A stretch of DNA of 64,000 bases from Termitomyces sp. T153 (Eukaryota; Basidiomycota; Agaricomycetes; Agaricales; Lyophyllaceae): positions 434,001 to 498,000 of the forward strand of contig JACKQL020000025.1 of NCBI GenBank assembly GCA_018296165.2, read 5' to 3'. Under the pieces are notes generated by a model, which saw nothing but the letters and a program-made list of their open reading frames with translations, was not told where the DNA came from and did not search any database. This document shows positions 23,148 to 34,484 of this stretch, one piece after another. How positions within the stretch are numbered: position 1 is the first letter of the stretch; each line of letters starts with the position of its first letter. Position numbers and translations under genes: made by a program.

Positions 23148-24289
23148 TGTCACGACCCATTCCCCGAAACCCCGCACATTGCCCATCAACCCCAAAACCC
23201 CAAAAAACCCCCAACGCTCCGCCAAACCTCCGCCCATGCCCCGCGCCTAGTTCGGCTAACTCCGACGCCTCCCCAGCTAACTCCGACGGCCCCCTGGCCA
23301 ACTTTGGTGCCTGCCCCGCAGCCACTGACACTTACCCTGGGCTTCCCGAACCCCGAGAACCACCCCCGCTGTTCCCGATCTTCGCCACCCATCATCAACT
23401 CAACACCCTGGTTCCTCCGACCTATTCCGGAGTATCATGACAACCTCGGGGCAACCCACGTTCTCCAATGATCCCATCAACGTATCAGCGCGGCATGATC
23501 TTCGATCACAACCGACACCTGCCCACTCCGTCAAGCCCTGCCAAGCCCCACCGCCACAGCCGACGTACCCCGAAGTCCTCTGGTAGTCAGTATATAAGTC
23601 ATCAAGTAGCTCCTTGTACTCTAGTCTTGATATTGCTTAACGTTACCTATGGTCTGATTGTTTCCTTTTCGTGTTTTGTGTCTCATTCTCCTTACTCTCA
23701 GTCTCCCGGTCTTATCTCAGTCTCCTGGTCTTATCTCAGTCTCCTGGTCTTGTCTTGTCTCCATTTCGTTATTGTTCTTGTTGTTGTTTCATATCTCCAC
23801 TCGAATCTACTCTTGTTCCATATTGTCTCGTCTGACGCTGTCTCGGTGACTTTGTCCGACCATTGTGCCCAAGTCTTCATCAACCCTAACGACCTCACGA
23901 ACTCCGCGATTACAATTATGAACCCCGACACTCCTTTACCAGGTCTGAACCTCACTCTTCGCTCGGTCCTGGACTCCATCAGCTCCAAATGATCTCCCAT
24001 CAAACCCCGGCTCCGTTCCCATTGATCACACAGCCACCTACTCCCTTGCTTCCGCGAATCTCCCATACGGCCTTCTGCCTGAACCCCGCCAAGACCGTCT
24101 CGTCTCCTCACAATCCGAATTCTCTGGACCTTCCCGGATCTGTCTGGATCACATCCCCCCAACTACCCGCACAAGCCACCAGGACCCGGAACGCCTTCGA
24201 GTGTTCGGTTACAAGTGCAAGGGGATCACGCCCGCCTAGTAAGGACTCGCCCAGTGCAGCTGAGCCCCCGAGGTCAGCGGGACCTGACA
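23148..24289 (+). repeat. E3 5' LTR
   Basis: TGTCACGACCCATTCC...GACCTGACA. Inverted ends TGTCA/TGACA. Related LTRs: 28,125-29,283, 45,191-46,310, 52,829-54,849 (interrupted) and 60,052-61,039. Confidence 0.9.
23591..23634 (+). promoter_or_regulatory. E3 LTR promoter: TATA box and predicted RNA 5' end
   Basis: TATATAAG at 23,591-23,598, then AGTCTTGATATT at 23,623-23,634, 32 bp downstream, where initiation is expected. The same pair is kept in LTR 28,125 (TATA 28,571), 45,191 (TATA 45,637), D (minus, 53,418-53,425) and E7 (minus, 60,639-60,646). The 12-mer is the exact complement of the primer-binding site. Confidence 0.7.
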
Positions 24290-24290
24290 T

Positions 24291-24302
24291 AATATCAAGA
24301 CT
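24291..24302 (+). promoter_or_regulatory. E3 primer-binding site, self-priming type
   Basis: AATATCAAGACT, one base after the LTR, is complementary over 12 of 12 bases to AGTCTTGATATT inside the LTR (23,623-23,634). E8 has the same pair (52,816-52,827 with 53,382-53,393, minus). No TGG start as for tRNA primers. Confidence 0.7.
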
Positions 24303-26782
24303 CTGCCTTACCCCGTCCGTGATGCCCGCATTATCTCCATACACGCGATCAAATAACTCCGATGTCTATGGTCTACCCGTGCCTGGAAACCCTTCTGATT
24401 CATATGGCCCTGCCCAACTTGCCGAGGGACATTGAGTCGCAGATCCAACACCAAACGTCCCCTCCGCTCCAGTTACTTCCATGCAATGGCTCCCCCACGG
24501 ACACCCTCCCCAACTCACACCCAACTCCCAACCCCTCGCGCAACCGTCAAATCATCTTCCACCCCACTCTTACACTCTCTGCCAACTCCGCTCTCTCGCG
24601 CAAAATTGACCCCGACATCACCCAAAGAATAACATCCTAAAGCCTGGCGACCATCCGATCAAATGAGCAACAATGTCTCTGGCACCGCGCCAACCCTCCG
24701 ACCAACAATAACGCCAACCCGCCGCAGAACAGTCACCCACTGCGCAAGGATCGCCAGCTACGAAGGGACCACTGAGAACGCGCTTCCCGGAAGCCCGCCT
24801 GTGGACCCACCGACCCACCAGCAACCACAGGACAAGGACCTCAGACCTAGGCTACGCTCCAACCCCAGGACCTGCTTCCGGACCTCGATCAATTCGGCCG
24901 TCACCTCCGCCCAACAAATGAAGGGGCCCCAACACCCCCGACCCGACCCCGACAACCCCAGAACGAAACCAAAACATCCACGAGCCTCTAGATGTTAATA
25001 GGGAGAACCACGGCACCCCACTCCCGACAAGGGACAACTCCAGACCACGCCGCTATTTCACCACCCTCCCCCACACAATCCAGAGCCCCCGACAATGAGG
25101 ACCCTGGATGCCAAAACCCCCCGCATGCCACCCCGAGCCTAAACCCCACCACCAGACTACGCCACCTCCCACGAAGGAATCCCCAGCATAGGAGCCACCC
25201 CGAACTAACTATAGGAAAAAGGACCCTATACAAAGTAGTTCCCTAAGTACTCTAAATTCGCTGACATGTTCACATAAGGGAGAGAGAAGCCCCACCATCA
25301 TCCAGAAAACGACGATCGGCCGTTTAAGCAACCCGAAAACCCAAAGGGCACACGCTCCGATATTCTCAAAGGACCTCCCCCACCCAGCTCGACGACCCAA
25401 ACAACCCCGCGCCAGCCCAAAACTGTCCCACCCAGACCCCTCAAACCCTTCAACCCAGCTCTGGACCCTGGTGACACGACTCCAGGGCCTCCGCTCCAAC
25501 CACGACATCTGACCAAGAAAACTCATGGCGCCAGCTCAACAATGATGCCCTGGTAGCCCCAACTCCGCGGCAGAGATCACCCCCCACTCCGAATCCTGCC
25601 CCTACACCGGAATATGTCTGCCCGAACAGGGACCACATCATCGGAGCCTCCAGAAAAGCGAGCAGTGCCTCTCCCCACTGCCACCCCCACACTTGCAACA
25701 ATCTCCGGGCCGCTCCGGAACACGAATGAAGAGTAGCCTCGACCCTGCCGCATCTCCCGGGGGGCCCCACTCCAGTGCCTCCCCGCAGCTGACCTCCCCG
25801 CCGCCCCAGCAACCGTGAACAACCAACAAATCCCCACCGAGTGACCCTTGTGCCGACTCCGGGACCCCCCACTTCCTCCCCGATGAAGGAACCACTGACC
25901 CCCGGACCCCGAACTCAAGGAAGTATCAGAAATACGTAAGACCCCCTTTGTCCGCCTCGGGCTTACCTTTGGTCAGGAGAGCAATATCACGTAGATGATC
26001 CGGAACCCCAAATTTTGGCCCCGGACCCAAAGGAACTGGTTGGGACTGATCACCCCGCATCCCGCTCCCTCGGTCATCAACACTCCGGAGCACACCAAAG
26101 CGCCACTCGAAGCATGCCCACCCACAGACGCAACACTCCAGAACATGACCCTGACCCAGACCAACTATACCGCGAGGACGAACCTCGCCTCACCAAACCC
26201 CGCCAATGAAGAAGGCCCCGCCGCCCTCGCCACCGGTGCCGGCATAAGGGCCAGACCATGGGAAGACCCCCATTACCCCCCGCCAACCACACTGCGAAGA
26301 CAACTAAAACCCCGAACCCGTTGGGCACCGCGAAAGATTCGGAGGCCCACCCTCCAATACCAATACGGCACACGTCCCCGCCATCAACAAAAGAAAACCC
26401 TTACACCCCCAGTCGGAATTTCCGAGAATCAAACTCAATGACACCGCCCAAAATGCCGGGAACCCCACCAGAGAACTCCCACCACCCCCGCCGGACCTCG
26501 GGAGCCCTCCTGCAATGCCCCGCCCCGTCCCGACAAACCCCGGGACTAGCCAGTGCAGACGGCACTAGCGGGCGCAACCCCCGCCTCTGGACTCACTAGG
26601 GATTCAACTCCCTCTCACACCCCTGCGTGTTTCGCTTACTTCGCCCTCATACAAAACTAAAATCTCACTTCACATGCCCAGGGACCAAGAAAGGACATGT
26701 TCGCATACAAAAAAATTATATATACAATAGGCGGGGAAGGCAGCAAGTCCGAGAGCAACAAGAAACAAGGCCCACACCCATC
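24303..26782. other. E3 middle region without gag or pol
   Basis: GC-rich and CpG-rich. Frames are open on both strands (for example 24,663-24,998 plus, 25,995-26,441 plus and 25,577-25,918 minus), but the products are Pro/Thr/Ser- or Gly/Arg/Trp-rich and look like composition effects. No CCHC, DSG, YLDD or integrase motif. The first 150 bp match the E8 leader (52,828-52,680, minus) loosely. TATATATAC at 26,716-26,724 lies just past the end of the antisense gene. Confidence 0.5.
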
Positions 26783-27913
26783 TCACTCCCCCCCCGGACC
26801 CCCCGGCAACCCAACCCCCAGGTCGACCTCCATCTGGGCCCGCACCACCGCTAAGATCTCCGCCAACCCCGGCAATGCCTCCCCCGCATCGGCCGCCACC
26901 TCCCACCACGACCCCGGGGCCACCGCATTGCGTCGCCGATGCCCCGCCAACAACCTCTCCAATCGTGCCATCCCCTGCTGCAACTCCGGAGGCTGGACTG
27001 CGGACCCCTGCATCAACCCGTCCTGAATCGACGCGAACGCCGCGGAGGCACCATCTAAAAGGACCCGATGTTCCCGCACCCAGCCTAAACCCAGAAAATG
27101 AACCGTCAATAACAAACGGAGGAAAGGGAGACAACTCACGAAGGATCCCCACGTGACCCGAGGCGGCCTCGTTGGCCAACCAATCCTCCCTCCGCCTCGC
27201 CGCCTCCAACTCCACCCACAACGCATCCCCCTCCGGAACTCGTCCCCGCCCCTCTGCTTCCCCCGCGGGCTGCCCCTCCACCTGCGCCAGACGCTCCCGC
27301 AAACCCCGCACCTCTAGCGCTCGCTCTGTCGCCACGCGCACCAAAGTATTCCTCTCCCGCTCCATCACTTCCTTCTCCATCCGCGCCGCGTCACGATCCT
27401 CCCTCGCCCGTCAGAGCTCACCCTCCCGTACTGCCAACGACGTCGTCAAGGCCTCCACCTGCTTGCGAAGAAAGACCTGCGTGATTGAAGGAATCGGCAT
27501 GGGGGGACTCAATGACCGTTCCGAGGGGACGCCCAGGACAGGAGAAAAGAGGGAGGACTCCGGAGGCCCCGCCAACAACTCGCGCCCACGCAGCCTCTTG
27601 CTGGGTCCCGCCCCCGAGGGCGGGGAGGCTCGACGCTTCCCCCGAACCATTGCCGAGGGCGCCCCCTTCCCCTTTGGCAACGCAGGACGAAACTTGGTCC
27701 GTTTCGGGACCCCCGGAAAATCCACCACTACTACCACGGACGATTCTACAGGAACCCCGTCAACCATCCCGAAAAGAAAAGTCGACAACACTTACGACTC
27801 CGGTCCCTAACGCTACCCCGGCGCCGACGCTCGAACTCCTCACCCCCACTGTCATACACCACCACCTCGTCTAAATCGGCAGGAGAAACCACTGGAACGC
27901 TGGGGGAAGACAT
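26783..27913 (-). CDS. E3 antisense spliced gene, short form without zinc cluster
   Basis: Exons 27,913-27,796, 27,745-27,140 and 27,084-26,783. Introns 27,746-27,795 (GTAAGT...GTAG, 50 nt) and 27,085-27,139 (GTGAGT...TTTAG, 55 nt). Phases fit and give about 341 residues. N-terminus MSSPSVPVVSPADLDEVVVY; an NLS-like KRRASPPSGAGPSKRLRG; coiled coil (VREGEL...EVRGLRERLAQVEG); conserved block REDWLANEAASG, WVREHRVLLDGASAAF and LLAGHRRRN. One in-frame TGA (27,411-27,413), preceding CGG and explicable as CGA decay, would truncate it. It lacks the six-Cys exon of E7. It runs against the element's transcription. Function unknown; a regulatory or chromatin role is only a guess. Confidence 0.65.
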
Positions 27914-28111
27914 GACGAAATTTGGGAAGCCCCGGGGCACGCCCAAAGCTTTTAATTGATTGAGGAGAACCCTGACAAAATGGCGGCCGCGCTTCAACTT
28001 CGTCTCCCACGCCACTATCACTCGCTGCGGATTGATCAATATTACTCGGCTTCGACTCCCACGCCCCACCGATCCCCGTCCTGCCCCCGCGTCTCGAAGG
28101 GTCTCGACGCT

Positions 28112-28124
28112 GAAAGGGGGGTGA
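28112..28124 (+). other. E3 polypurine tract
   Basis: GAAAGGGGGGTGA immediately before the 3' LTR. The same GGGGGGTGA lies before the LTRs at 38,088 (plus) and 61,039 and 54,849 (minus). It should be the second-strand primer site and sets E3's orientation as plus. Confidence 0.8.
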
Positions 28125-29283
28125 TGTCACGACCTGTTCCCCGAAACCCCGCACATCGTCCATCAACCCCCCGAACCCCCAAAGGGACCCCCAACACTCC
28201 ACCAAACTTCCGCCCATGCCCCACGCCTACTTCGGCTAACTCCGACGCCTCCCCGGCTAACTCCGACGGCCCCCTGGCCAACTTCAGTGCCTGCCCTGCA
28301 GCCACTGACACTTACCCTGGGCTTCCCAAACCCCGAGAACCACCCCCGCTGTTCCCGATCTTCGCCACCCATCATCAACTCAACACCCTGCTTCCTCCGA
28401 CCTATTCCAGAGTATCACGACAACCTCGGGGCAACCCGCATTCTCCAATGATCCCATCAACGTATCAGCGCGGCACGATCTTCGATCACAACCAACACCC
28501 GCCCACTCCGTCAAGCCCCGCCAAGCCCCGCCGCCACAGCCGACATACCCCGAAGTCCTCTGGTAGTCAGTATATAAGTCATCGAGTAGCTCCTCGTACT
28601 CTAGTCTTGATATTGCTTAACGTTACCTATGGTCTGATTGTTTCCTTTTCGTGTTTTGTGTTTTGTGTTTCGTGTCTCATTCTCCTTACTCTCAGTCTCC
28701 TGGTCTTATCTCAGTCTCCCGGTCTTATCTCAGTCTCCCGGTCTTGTCTTGTCTCCATTTCGTTATCGTTCTCGTTGTTGTTTCGTATCTCCACTCAAAT
28801 CTACTCTTGTTCCATATCGTCTCGTCTGACGCTGTCTCGGTGACTTTGTCCGACCATTGTGCCCAAGTCTTCATCAACCCTAACAACCTCACAAACTCCG
28901 CGATTACAATTACGAACCCCGACACTCCTTTACCAGGTCTGAACCTCACTCTTCGCTCGGTCCTGGACTCCATCAGCTCCAAATGATCTCCCATCAAACC
29001 CTGGCTCTGTTCCCATTGATCACACAGCCACCTACTCCCTTGCTTCCGCGAATCTCCCGTATGGCCTTCTGCCTGAACCCCGCCAAGACCGTCTCGTCTC
29101 CTCACAATCCGAATTCTCTGGACCTTCCCGGATCTGTCTGGATCACATCCCCCCAACTACCCGCACAAGCCACCAGGACCCGGAACGCCTTCGAGTGTTC
29201 AGTTACAAGTGCAAGGGGATCACGCCCGCCTAGTAAGGACTTGCCCAGTGCAGCTGAGCCCCCGAGGTCAGCGGGACCTGACA
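28125..29283 (+). repeat. E3 3' LTR
   Basis: Full-length partner of 23,148-24,289 with TATATAAG at 28,571-28,578. It contains one more TTTTGTGTTTCGTG-type repeat unit near 28,650-28,680 than the 5' LTR. Confidence 0.9.
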
Positions 29284-29288
29284 TAGAC

Positions 29289-29986
29289 CAGTTGAATGGT
29301 CATAGCTGATAATAATCGCTATGTCACTATCTTCTTCATCCATGCCTTCAGCAATGAAAGCAATGGGGTGCTTCTGTTTCAAAGTGAACATTCTGGTGGT
29401 GGTTCCTTTTGGATTTGCCGCAAGGAAAGGTAGGGATAGTGTGCTATTGGCCAGTATTGGGGTCCATGATTGTTATAGTAGTTTTGATGTGACTAAGCGT
29501 GTTGATTGTACTTCGAGTTAATACATCAAAGGGATGTCCAAGTAGAATGTCGTAGGTGGGAGACCATAAAACATGGATTTGGAGATAAACTGTAATGTCG
29601 CCAATAGTACATGGTACATTTTGAGCAAGTCCTAGCAATTGGTCCATGGTGCCATTAGTGCTCTGCATATTTAAAACTATGTTGGGATTGTAGGATAGTC
29701 CCAGGTCACTGGCAATTTCTGCTGACATTGAAATAATCTGTGAGCCACTGTTGTGAATGCATTCCACTTCCTCTTTGTTGTTGATCAGCATCATGACAGT
29801 ATGAAGTGACTGAGAATCCTTAGTGACAGTGAGCACCACAGGCTCTTCTCCATGGGGTAGCGAATCAATATAGGCTTCGACAGGGTCAACAGATGCAAAG
29901 GGTGCCTTATTCAAGGTAAGTCCATTAGTGGTATCTATGTTAGATCCTAGCAAAAACTGGGGTTCTTCAATAGTGAAAGTCAGCAA
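29289..29986 (-). pseudogene. E2 protease region
   Basis: Minus strand reads ...HGEEPVVLTVTKDSQSLHTV, then VECIHNSGSQIISMSAEIAS, where the aspartic protease motif (D-S/T-G) has become N-S-G, then DLGLSYNPNIVLNMQSTNG, GLAQNVPCTIGDITVYLQIH and PTYDILLGHPFDVL. This is the standard retropepsin order: flap, then ILG. The frame is open from 29,986 to 29,444, and the E3 insertion cuts it at 29,288. Catalysis should be lost. Confidence 0.75.
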
Positions 29987-30043
29987 TATATCTTCAAAAA
30001 TGTCACTGGGGTCCTGTACTGTATTAGTGCTAGTGCCTACTAG

Positions 30044-31802
30044 TCATTTGGGCATAACCGCTGTTCTAAACTGATTCCAGATGTCCTGTGATACTGAGCA
30101 AAGTTTGCCAACTGATACTGTAACCTTGGTGCTTAAAACCCATTCAAAAACTGCCTTGGACTGCTCAATGTCGTAAATGGGTGGCATAGTTTGATATGCA
30201 CCATTGTTAGTTTGGTCAGGAGCAGTGACATTCCTGTTAACAGGAGGTACATAGCAACCAGGGATGCCAGAAAATGGGTGAATGGGAGGCTGAGTGGCAG
30301 GTTCCTTAGCGATGGGCAGTTGTTCATTAGCGACGGTACGTTCAGATGCTTTGCCCTTGTCTGCAGGCTTAGCAGCAGGAGCTGGAGTTGAATCAGAAGA
30401 GGATGAAGTCACTGAGGTGTTGCTAGTCGGGGGTGTTGCCTTTGGAGTATCATTTGCTGGTCGATAAGCCATGCGGGGGACTTGTACACCATCAAAACTT
30501 TTCACTAGGCTGCCTGAGTGCAAAGAGTTCATGTTCCAAAGCCTCGATCTGTTCTTCCTTGCTTAGCGCTCAGCCCATAGCAACATCCTGTTGCATTACT
30601 TCGTGGATTAGCAACTGCTGCATAGCCGCTTGCTTGGGATCTGGGTTAGCATTGGAAGAGAGTCTGCCGGTAACAATTTGTCCTGAGTTAAGCCTGTGCC
30701 ATTCCTCAATGCATTCCATGTATAGTTGCTTGCTGAAATAATTAGGAATCATAGTGCCTGATGGTAAAACAATCTTTCCTTTGGCATTCTGATGGACCTT
30801 ACCCTGTTGAATCATTTGCTCCAGTTTCATACATGTGCCTCAGACCATGGTGTGACCAATTTCACTGCAAAAGTGGCAAGTGCTGCTAGTGAACTGTTGA
30901 CAAGGTTAGGCATTACCATTGGTCAAAAGAGCTTCCAAATGTTCCAAGGTGCTGACTATTGCTGTGGTGGTTGTTAATTCCAAAGTTTCTCACTTAGGCA
31001 TAGGCAAAGGGGCAGCTGGTGCATTAGCAATTGGCAATGACAAAGGAATACCACTGGTGCCATTGCTGGTCTTGTTTGTAGAGGTGTCCATTCCCTTCAA
31101 AACTCATTTGGCACCCTTGAAAACTTGGTCAACATTGTAAGGGTCCTCAGGATGGTGGTTGGGAAGAGTGATTTCAAGGCAGTGAATGATTTTGGACCAT
31201 AGCAACATAGGGATACCTTGTTGGAACAAGCAACATTCCTCATTACAATAGAGTTTACTATTAGCGAGTAACCATCTGGCGATATGTTGGAAATCCCTGT
31301 AGTAATCAGAGAACCTTCCCAAAGTTGCTAAGCCTCTGTTGAAAGTCTGGTTGACCAGTCATTCCAAGTCACTCAGGTTATAACAAGCACTAGCATCAGT
31401 GCCAGGGTACAGCCTAAGTACTGCCAAATTCCATTCCTGGTAAGTATATGGTTGGGGAGCATTGTTGCTGATATTGTTGCCAAATTCAGGTAAGCTAAGC
31501 TAGGTTTCTGCTGTGTTGTAAGAGATGTATCGCAACACATATTCCTTCTTCTGGGTGTTGTCAGCAATGCCGCAGTCAGCAAAGAGGTATTCCAGTTCCT
31601 TGAAGTATTGGGGAAGTTCCCCAGGGCGACTCTCATCCCATTTAGGTGCAGTTGTGTTGTTGCATGGCAGCATTCTAGCATGCTGAGTGGCAGGGTCATT
31701 GTTCATATTAGCAATTGTCAGGTTTAGCGAAGGAAGGGGGTTAGTTGGTAATGAATGGATAGATTGGGCTTCTGGGAAAAAGATAGAGTCAGTCGGGGTC
31801 AA
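30044..31802 (-). pseudogene. E2 gag with zinc knuckle, broken
   Basis: From 31,802 leftward: MTPTDSIFFPEAQSIHSLP, KWDESRPGELPQYFKELEYL (capsid start), LGRFSDYYRDFQHIARWLLA, a knuckle-like CHFCSEIGHTMV near 30,870, MIQQGKVHQNAKGKIVLPSG (30,830 down), and then a Ser/Thr/Pro linker ending YQTMPPIYDIEQSKAVFEWV (30,044-30,200), which leads into protease. Stops and shifts separate at least five pieces. Role: structural protein of the element. Confidence 0.7.
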
Positions 31803-32040
31803 AGGTGAAAGTGGTGTGTTGAGGAAACTTTCAATAAAGGCACCTGGAAAATTGGCAAGGATTTTGCTAACATCATGAAGGTTTTTAGTGGTTTTGAGTT
31901 CATTGGCAAGAGGTCAAGGACAGGCTGCTGGCAAAGAGTGCTGAGGGGTCAAAAATGAAGGCAGAGGTGATTTGACAAGGTTTTCCAAGTGACATTTTGC
32001 TTGAGCTCTGGTTTCTGGCAGAATGGTTAACTTCAAAGTC

Positions 32041-32057
32041 CCTTGTGGTGGGCTCCA
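32041..32057 (-). promoter_or_regulatory. E2 primer-binding site, tRNA type
   Basis: Reading the minus strand from the 5' LTR: TTT, then TGGAGCCCACCACAAGG. The TGG start is what a tRNA 3' end (CCA) would pair with, in contrast to families P and Z. The particular tRNA is not assigned. Confidence 0.5.
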
Positions 32058-32060
32058 AAA

Positions 32061-33221
32061 TGATGTGCTCCTATGCTGCTTAGTGCCATGCAGGAAACCT
32101 AAAGAGAAGACCTAACACTAGTCACTAGATAGGATAGCTGGCAGTAGGAAGTTAATAGTTGAGGGCGAGTCAGTAATTGTCCCAGAGAACTAGAGCGAAA
32201 GTTGTGTTGTGGAGTGAAGTTAAAAGAAGTTGCTATTGCTAGTGGAAGTCACTAGTGACGATAAGGAGAGAAAAAGAGTAAAGACCAGTAATGTCGCTAA
32301 GACAAAGTGCCTCCTTAATGGAGGTAGTGGAGAGTGAGGAAATAGGGTAGAGACAGGGAAAGGCAATAACAGGAAGACTAAAATTAAGGAACAAACGTAA
32401 ACTGGTCACTAGCTGTAGTTGTTAGCTGTAGTTGCTAACATTGCTAAGTCAAAATAACATGAATAGGCACCCACAGTTGGCACCACACTAGGTTGAAGTC
32501 GAAGTCAAGAAGGCTTGTTGCTAAGCCAAAGTCAAAAGCAATAGAGGAATGAAAGAAGCAAAGTGAAATCTCAAGCTGGTAAGCTTTAGAGAGAGCAACT
32601 AGTTGTCGCTGATGGGGGTTCTCTGTTCTATTTTGCTATGATGGGGTAGTGTCTATGTACAGGCAGTATTTATATGTTTCCAAAGTATAGTATGGAAAAG
32701 TAAGCATATAGTTGCCACTGGTGATGGCATCTGTTACTGTGTTTATGGTCCATATGAGGTGTCAGTCTGTAACTAGGTGAAAAACCATAAGCAAAGTCTC
32801 TATGGCGTATAAATGCAAATGAATCCAAAAAGAGCGAGTCTGATGTTAATACCTGAAGTGTAGATGCTGTTCAAGTATGTTGGTAAGCTTGGCAAGGGGA
32901 ATGATAGTAAAAAGGTACACATCTGGTAATATGTCTGTATATAGTAAGAGAACACCATTTTGTCGCCAGAGTCACTAAAGTCGCTAATAATTGTCACTAA
33001 GAAAGATCTAGGCCTTGATGTTCCAGGCCCAAGTTCCAGGCTCCACATGATATTTCTTGTGATTAAAAAGTCTCATGCTTGCTAAAGTCTCATGCTTTGG
33101 TCTGACCCTCAGGCTGGGTCCCATGTGCTGAGTGTTGTGACTTGTGCCAAATTCAAAGTAGTCAGCTGCTGCTAAGTTTGAAATGCCAAAAATGGTGCTC
33201 AGCAATAACTGGGGCTCATCA
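32061..33221 (-). repeat. E2 5' LTR (1,161 bp)
   Basis: Partner of 18,223-19,372. Most of the middle is nearly identical between the two, including the block around AACTAGTTGTCGCTGATGGG. Its inner edge abuts the TGG primer-binding site. Confidence 0.9.
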
Positions 33222-34423
33222 GCAGACCATGGAATAGAGGAGGAGGATAACAGTAACATTGTGCTCCTCCACCCCAAATTGTTCATGATCCAAGCTATGG
33301 AGGGCCTTGTTGTTGATGGAGCAGAGGCAGACATTCTCTGGGACATCTGACAGGGTAACAAGGACAGTCAACAGGAGGAGCTTGTGGCGCAGGCTGCTCA
33401 GATGCTGAAATCGGAGCATGCTATGGGTGTCAAGGCAGTCCACACTAACAAATGGGCTCTCCAAGATGGAATCCTGACCTTCTGAGACTGTATCTATGTC
33501 CTCAACATCCCAGAGCTCCATCAGAGGATTGTGGAGCAACACCACAACTCCCACATCACAGGGCACCCAGGGCTGTAGAAGACACTGGACCTAGTGTCAT
33601 GGAACTACTGGTGGCTCCAGATGTCCCAGTACATTGGGTCCTACACTAGTATCTGTAATCTCTGTCTCTGGACCAAGCTCCAGCACTGACTTCCCTATGG
33701 ACAGTTACACCCACTACCAGTGCCTGTGGAACAATGGAGCATAGTATCCATGGACTCCATTGTAGAGCTCCTCTATGCCCATGGTTACAATGCAATCATG
33801 GTGGTGGTGAATCTGTATGAAAAGAGAGCACACCTCATTCTGACCCACACCACCTGCTCTGCCATGGGTGCCACAAACCTGTACTGGAGGAACATCTGGA
33901 AGCTCCATGGCTTCTCTGACACCTACATCTCAGATTGGGGACCGCAATTTGTGGCAGAGTTCACCTGCAAGCTCTACTGACTACTTGGAGTAAAGCTCCA
34001 CACCACCACTGCCTACCATCCACAGTCCAATGGCCAGATGGAGCATGTAAACCAGGAGTTGGAACAGTATCTCCACCTCTTTTGCAACAAGCACCAAGAT
34101 GACTAGGATGAACTCCTCCCCAATGCCAAATTTCAGTACAACAACCATGTTCGCACATCCACTCAGTTTTTCCCTTTCTTCCTTGATACCAAATGGCACC
34201 TGCACATGAGTTTTGAACCCCAGGCCCGACCCTTAGAGAATGAGGCAGTAAATGAATTTGTGGACCAGATGAAGAGGTCACAAGAGGAGGCCTGGGCTGC
34301 ACTAGCAAAAGCAAAAGACAACATGGCATGATACTATGACTGTGAGTGGACTCTGGAGCACAGATATCAGCCCAGAGATTGAGTCTACCTGGAAGCCTCT
34401 GACATTATGACCACCCATCCCTC
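33222..34423 (+). pseudogene. pol: E1 pol part 2: integrase
   Basis: Resumes at GCAGACCATGGAAT. The His/Cys zinc finger reads HHNSHITGHPGL, with a stop replacing the next residue, then YTSICNLCLWTK. The core runs ALMDSIVELLYAHGYNAIMV-like from 33,750, with the second Asp in ISDWGPQFVAEF, the Glu region changed (HPQSNGQMEHVNQEL), and LENEAVNEFVDQMKRSQEEA after it. Many TGA and TAG stops. The reading ends at MTTHPSRA, then turns into gag-end sequence (EEDDTCSSLPEFK) near 34,424. Confidence 0.75.
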
Positions 34424-34484
34424 AAGAGCCAGAGTTGACTCTGGAGGAGGATGATACATGTTCCTCACTTCCAGAGTTCAAGAG

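Larger units (their letters stand above)
23148..29283 (+). mobile_element. E3: CpG-rich, non-autonomous family Z LTR element
   Basis: 6,136 bp with LTRs 23,148-24,289 and 28,125-29,283 and a 5-bp target duplication TAGAC (23,143-23,147 and 29,284-29,288). The internal 3.8 kb holds a self-priming site at the left, a leader resembling that of E8 for about 150 bp, a middle without any gag or pol motif on either strand, an antisense spliced gene (27,913-26,783), and a polypurine tract. LTRs are near-identical and differ mostly at CpG sites. I infer that a full family Z element (E7 or E8 type) supplies the proteins. Confidence 0.85.
18223..33221 (-). mobile_element. E2: family Q Ty3/gypsy element, minus strand, itself split by E3
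   Basis: LTRs TGATG...CATCA at 18,223-19,372 (3') and 32,061-33,221 (5'). Flanking GCAG at 18,219-18,222 and 33,222-33,225 is a 4-bp target duplication. Reading the minus strand: 5' LTR, TGG-type primer-binding site, gag, protease, [E3 at 23,148-29,283], RT, RNase H, integrase, 3' LTR. Without E3 the element is about 8.9 kb. Its CpG depletion and many stops mark it as old. No chromodomain was seen. Confidence 0.9.
13979..34423 (+). mobile_element. E1: family P Ty3/gypsy (chromovirus-type) element, split by E2
   Basis: Order: 5' LTR (13,979-14,347), self-priming site, gag (14,454-15,919), pol up to RNase H (15,913-18,222), insertion of E2 (18,223-33,221), then pol resumes with the integrase zinc finger and core (33,222-34,423). 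Removing E2 and one GCAG restores the reading seen in the sister copy E1b at 36,855-36,870. Many stops and small deletions make E1 dead. At about 34,424 the sequence jumps from integrase into the gag end of E1b, so the true 3' end and 3' LTR are missing. Confidence 0.85.

Noticed and set aside
22699..23331. A 210-residue minus-strand ORF as one gene
   Set aside because: It crosses the E3 insertion point at 23,148. The first 61 residues are LTR sequence, the rest is E2 pol.
25577..25918. Long minus-strand frames in the E3 middle as genes
   Set aside because: Gly/Arg/Trp-rich products overlapping Pro-rich frames on the other strand, no intron or motif support. High GC lowers stop frequency.
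26670..27380. Treating the single open minus-strand frame in E3 as a complete protein with a Gly-rich tail
   Set aside because: The tail comes from reading through an intron (27,085-27,139) into a wrong frame. The spliced reading matches E7.
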